NCBI RefSeq assembly: GCF_030167915.1
Contig: NZ_JARGNB010000006.1
Coordinates: 62,001 to 126,000 of the forward strand
Length of the DNA: 64,000 nucleotides
Direction of reading: 5' to 3'
DNA from: Aquabacterium humicola
GTDB taxonomy: Bacteria; Pseudomonadota; Gammaproteobacteria; Burkholderiales; Burkholderiaceae_C
The position numbers and the translations under genes were made by a program. The notes under the pieces are model-generated. The model saw nothing but the letters and a program-made list of their open reading frames with translations, was not told the DNA's origin and searched no databases. Each line of letters opens with the position of its first letter. Position 1 is the stretch's first letter. Positions 62,897 through 64,000 of this stretch are shown in pieces.

Positions 62897-64000
62897 AGCC
62901 CGACCTTCAGGCGAGTGAGCGTCTCGCGCAGCACTTCGTTCTCGGCGTCGCGGCCGCGCGCGTCCTGCCAGATGCGGCGCGCTTCATCACGTTCGCCCAT
63001 CGACCAGAGCACCTCGCCCAGGTGCGCGGCGATCTCGGTGTCGGGGCGCGCCCGGTAGGCCTGGCGCAGCAGGCGCGCCGCTTCCTCGCGGTTGCCGAGG
63101 CGGTACTCGACCCAGCCGAGGCTGTCGGTGATGAACGGGTCGCCGGGCGACAGGTCGAGCGCCTTGCGGATCAGGTCGCGCGCTTCGGGCAGGCGCTGCC
63201 CGCGATCGGCCAGCGAGTAGCCGAGCGCGTTGTGCGCATGCGGATGTTCGGGCTTGAGCTCGATCACGCGGCGCAGCAGGCGTTCCATCTCGCTGAAGCG
63301 TTCGACCTTCTCCTCGGCCATCGCCTGCTCGTAGATCAGGTCGGCGTCGTCGGCGAAGCGCCGGTTCGCGGCGGCCAGGACGTCGACCGCGTCGCGCCAG
63401 CGCTTGCCGTCGCGCAACAGCTGGGCTTCGGCCAGCAGCTTGGCGCGCACGTCGTCGGCATTGCGCTCGGGCACGGCCTGGATCAGCGCGCGGGCCTCCT
63501 TGACCTTGCCCTGGCGCAGCAGCATCGATGCGCGCCGGCTCTGCACCTCGAGCGCGCGCTGCGGGCTGTCGACACGCGAGAGCCACTGCTCGGCGGCCTT
63601 CATGTCGCCGCGCTGTTCGGCGACCTGCGCCAGCAGCAGCCAGGCCTGCGTGGTCGCACGGTCGGCGATCGTCGCCGGCGTATCGTCGTCGTCGTCTTCG
63701 CGCACCTCGGCCTGGGCCTCGCCGCGCTGGGCGATCTCGACGAAGCGCATCAAGGCGGCCTCGGCTTCGCGCAGCTGCTTCAGTTCCAGCCGCAGCGCGC
63801 CCAGCGACAGCCAGGGTTCCGCCAGCTGAGGGCGTTCGCGCGTCAAGGTCTCGAGCTGGATCGCGGCATCGGTGTAGCGCTGGGCCTGGGTCAGCAGGCG
63901 CACGTAGGCCAGGCGCACCGCCGGCTCGGCCGTCGGCTTCGACAGGTGATCCAGCACGATGGCTTCGGCCGCCGTCGTCGCCGGCAGCATGTCCAGCGCG
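62893..64000 (-). CDS. TPR-repeat protein (partial, N-terminus off the right edge)
   Basis: About 368 residues are visible; the frame stays open to the window edge, so the true start lies outside. A Met at 63990 exists but is preceded by in-frame coding sequence. TPR repeats are clear, for example ELKPEHPHAHNALGYSLADRG and PGDPFITDSLGWVEYRLGNR. The latter resembles the C-terminal repeats of Burkholderiales proteins of about 580 aa encoded upstream of lolB. Probably envelope-associated, but any signal peptide lies outside the window. Confidence 0.88.
   Translation of the reverse strand, partial: ALDMLPATTAAEAIVLDHLSKPTAEPAVRLAYVRLLTQAQRYTDAAIQLETLTRERPQLAEPWLSLGALRLELKQLREAEAALMRFVEIAQRGEAQAEVREDDDDDTPATIADRATTQAWLLLAQVAEQRGDMKAAEQWLSRVDSPQRALEVQSRRASMLLRQGKVKEARALIQAVPERNADDVRAKLLAEAQLLRDGKRWRDAVDVLAAANRRFADDADLIYEQAMAEEKVERFSEMERLLRRVIELKPEHPHAHNALGYSLADRGQRLPEARDLIRKALDLSPGDPFITDSLGWVEYRLGNREEAARLLRQAYRARPDTEIAAHLGEVLWSMGERDEARRIWQDARGRDAENEVLRETLTRLKVGL

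Overview
The window looks like a chromosome segment of a high-GC betaproteobacterium of the order Burkholderiales, most likely the Rubrivivax / Leptothrix / Methylibium / Aquincola group. This is inferred from several features: the strongly G/C-biased third codon positions; System II cytochrome c maturation (ResB/CcsB) next to a diheme cytochrome c4; a short-form HisG; a double-length UvrA; a CIRCE-controlled groESL; a PEP-CTERM protein; and the order TPR protein - lolB - ispE - tRNA-Gln - prs - rplY. Nearly all the DNA is coding. I see no phage, insertion sequence, CRISPR array or rRNA operon. The accessory content is small: one vapBC-type toxin-antitoxin pair and one family of palindromic intergenic repeats.

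Layout. 1-456: receiver-domain protein running off the left edge. 829-7654: branched-chain-amino-acid-type (Liv/HAAT) ABC importer (binding protein, two ATPases, two permeases), then a cytosolic alpha/beta hydrolase and a secreted lipase-like protein. 7664-11209 (minus): soluble PAS hybrid histidine kinase and a second, orphan Liv-type binding protein. 11532-17255: tandem UvrA. 17278-19456 (minus): small protein and two TPR-type proteins. 19530-25588 (minus): msrQ-msrP methionine sulfoxide repair, ccsB-resB, cytochrome c4. 25676-27294: engB overlapped by an alpha/beta hydrolase. 27310-31112 (minus): patatin/BamA-like protein coupled to a DUF1631 protein. 31325-32128: PEP-CTERM protein behind an excellent sigma-54 promoter. 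32300-34289 (minus): groES-groEL with promoter and CIRCE. 34441-40047 (minus): yacG-zapD-coaE-pilD-pilC-pilB. 40213-41322 (minus): tRNA-Pro and ispB. 41499-44367: rplU-rpmA-obg-proB. 44402-45869 (minus): TPR protein and TetR regulator. 46104-48083: ABC exporter pair and a BolA protein. 48186-54806: hisG-hisD-[vapB-vapC]-hisC-hisB-hisH-hisA-hisF. 54803-56230: rsmD, coaD, ferredoxin. 56235-57256 (minus): DUF4124 protein and pth. 57264-59423: argP-like regulator divergent from alanine dehydrogenase. 59520-64000 (minus): rplY, prs, tRNA-Gln, ispE, lolB and a TPR protein cut by the right edge.

How the parts work together. The left part is nutrient uptake and sensing: the importer probably delivers a small carboxylate, amide or aromatic substrate that the co-transcribed hydrolase then processes. 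The msr/ccs/cytochrome block is periplasmic redox maintenance. The pil block supplies the prepilin peptidase, platform and motor ATPase of type IV pili. The his block makes histidine but lacks hisI and hisE at its end and is interrupted by a toxin-antitoxin pair whose three palindromic operator sites repeat exactly every 16 bp.

The observations I consider most worth following are: (i) the vapBC cassette translationally coupled to hisC, with its iterated operator; (ii) the sigma-54 promoter of the PEP-CTERM gene; (iii) a three-copy palindromic repeat with compensatory stem changes that also supplies a ribosome binding site; and (iv) a predicted hairpin that hides the rplU ribosome binding site.
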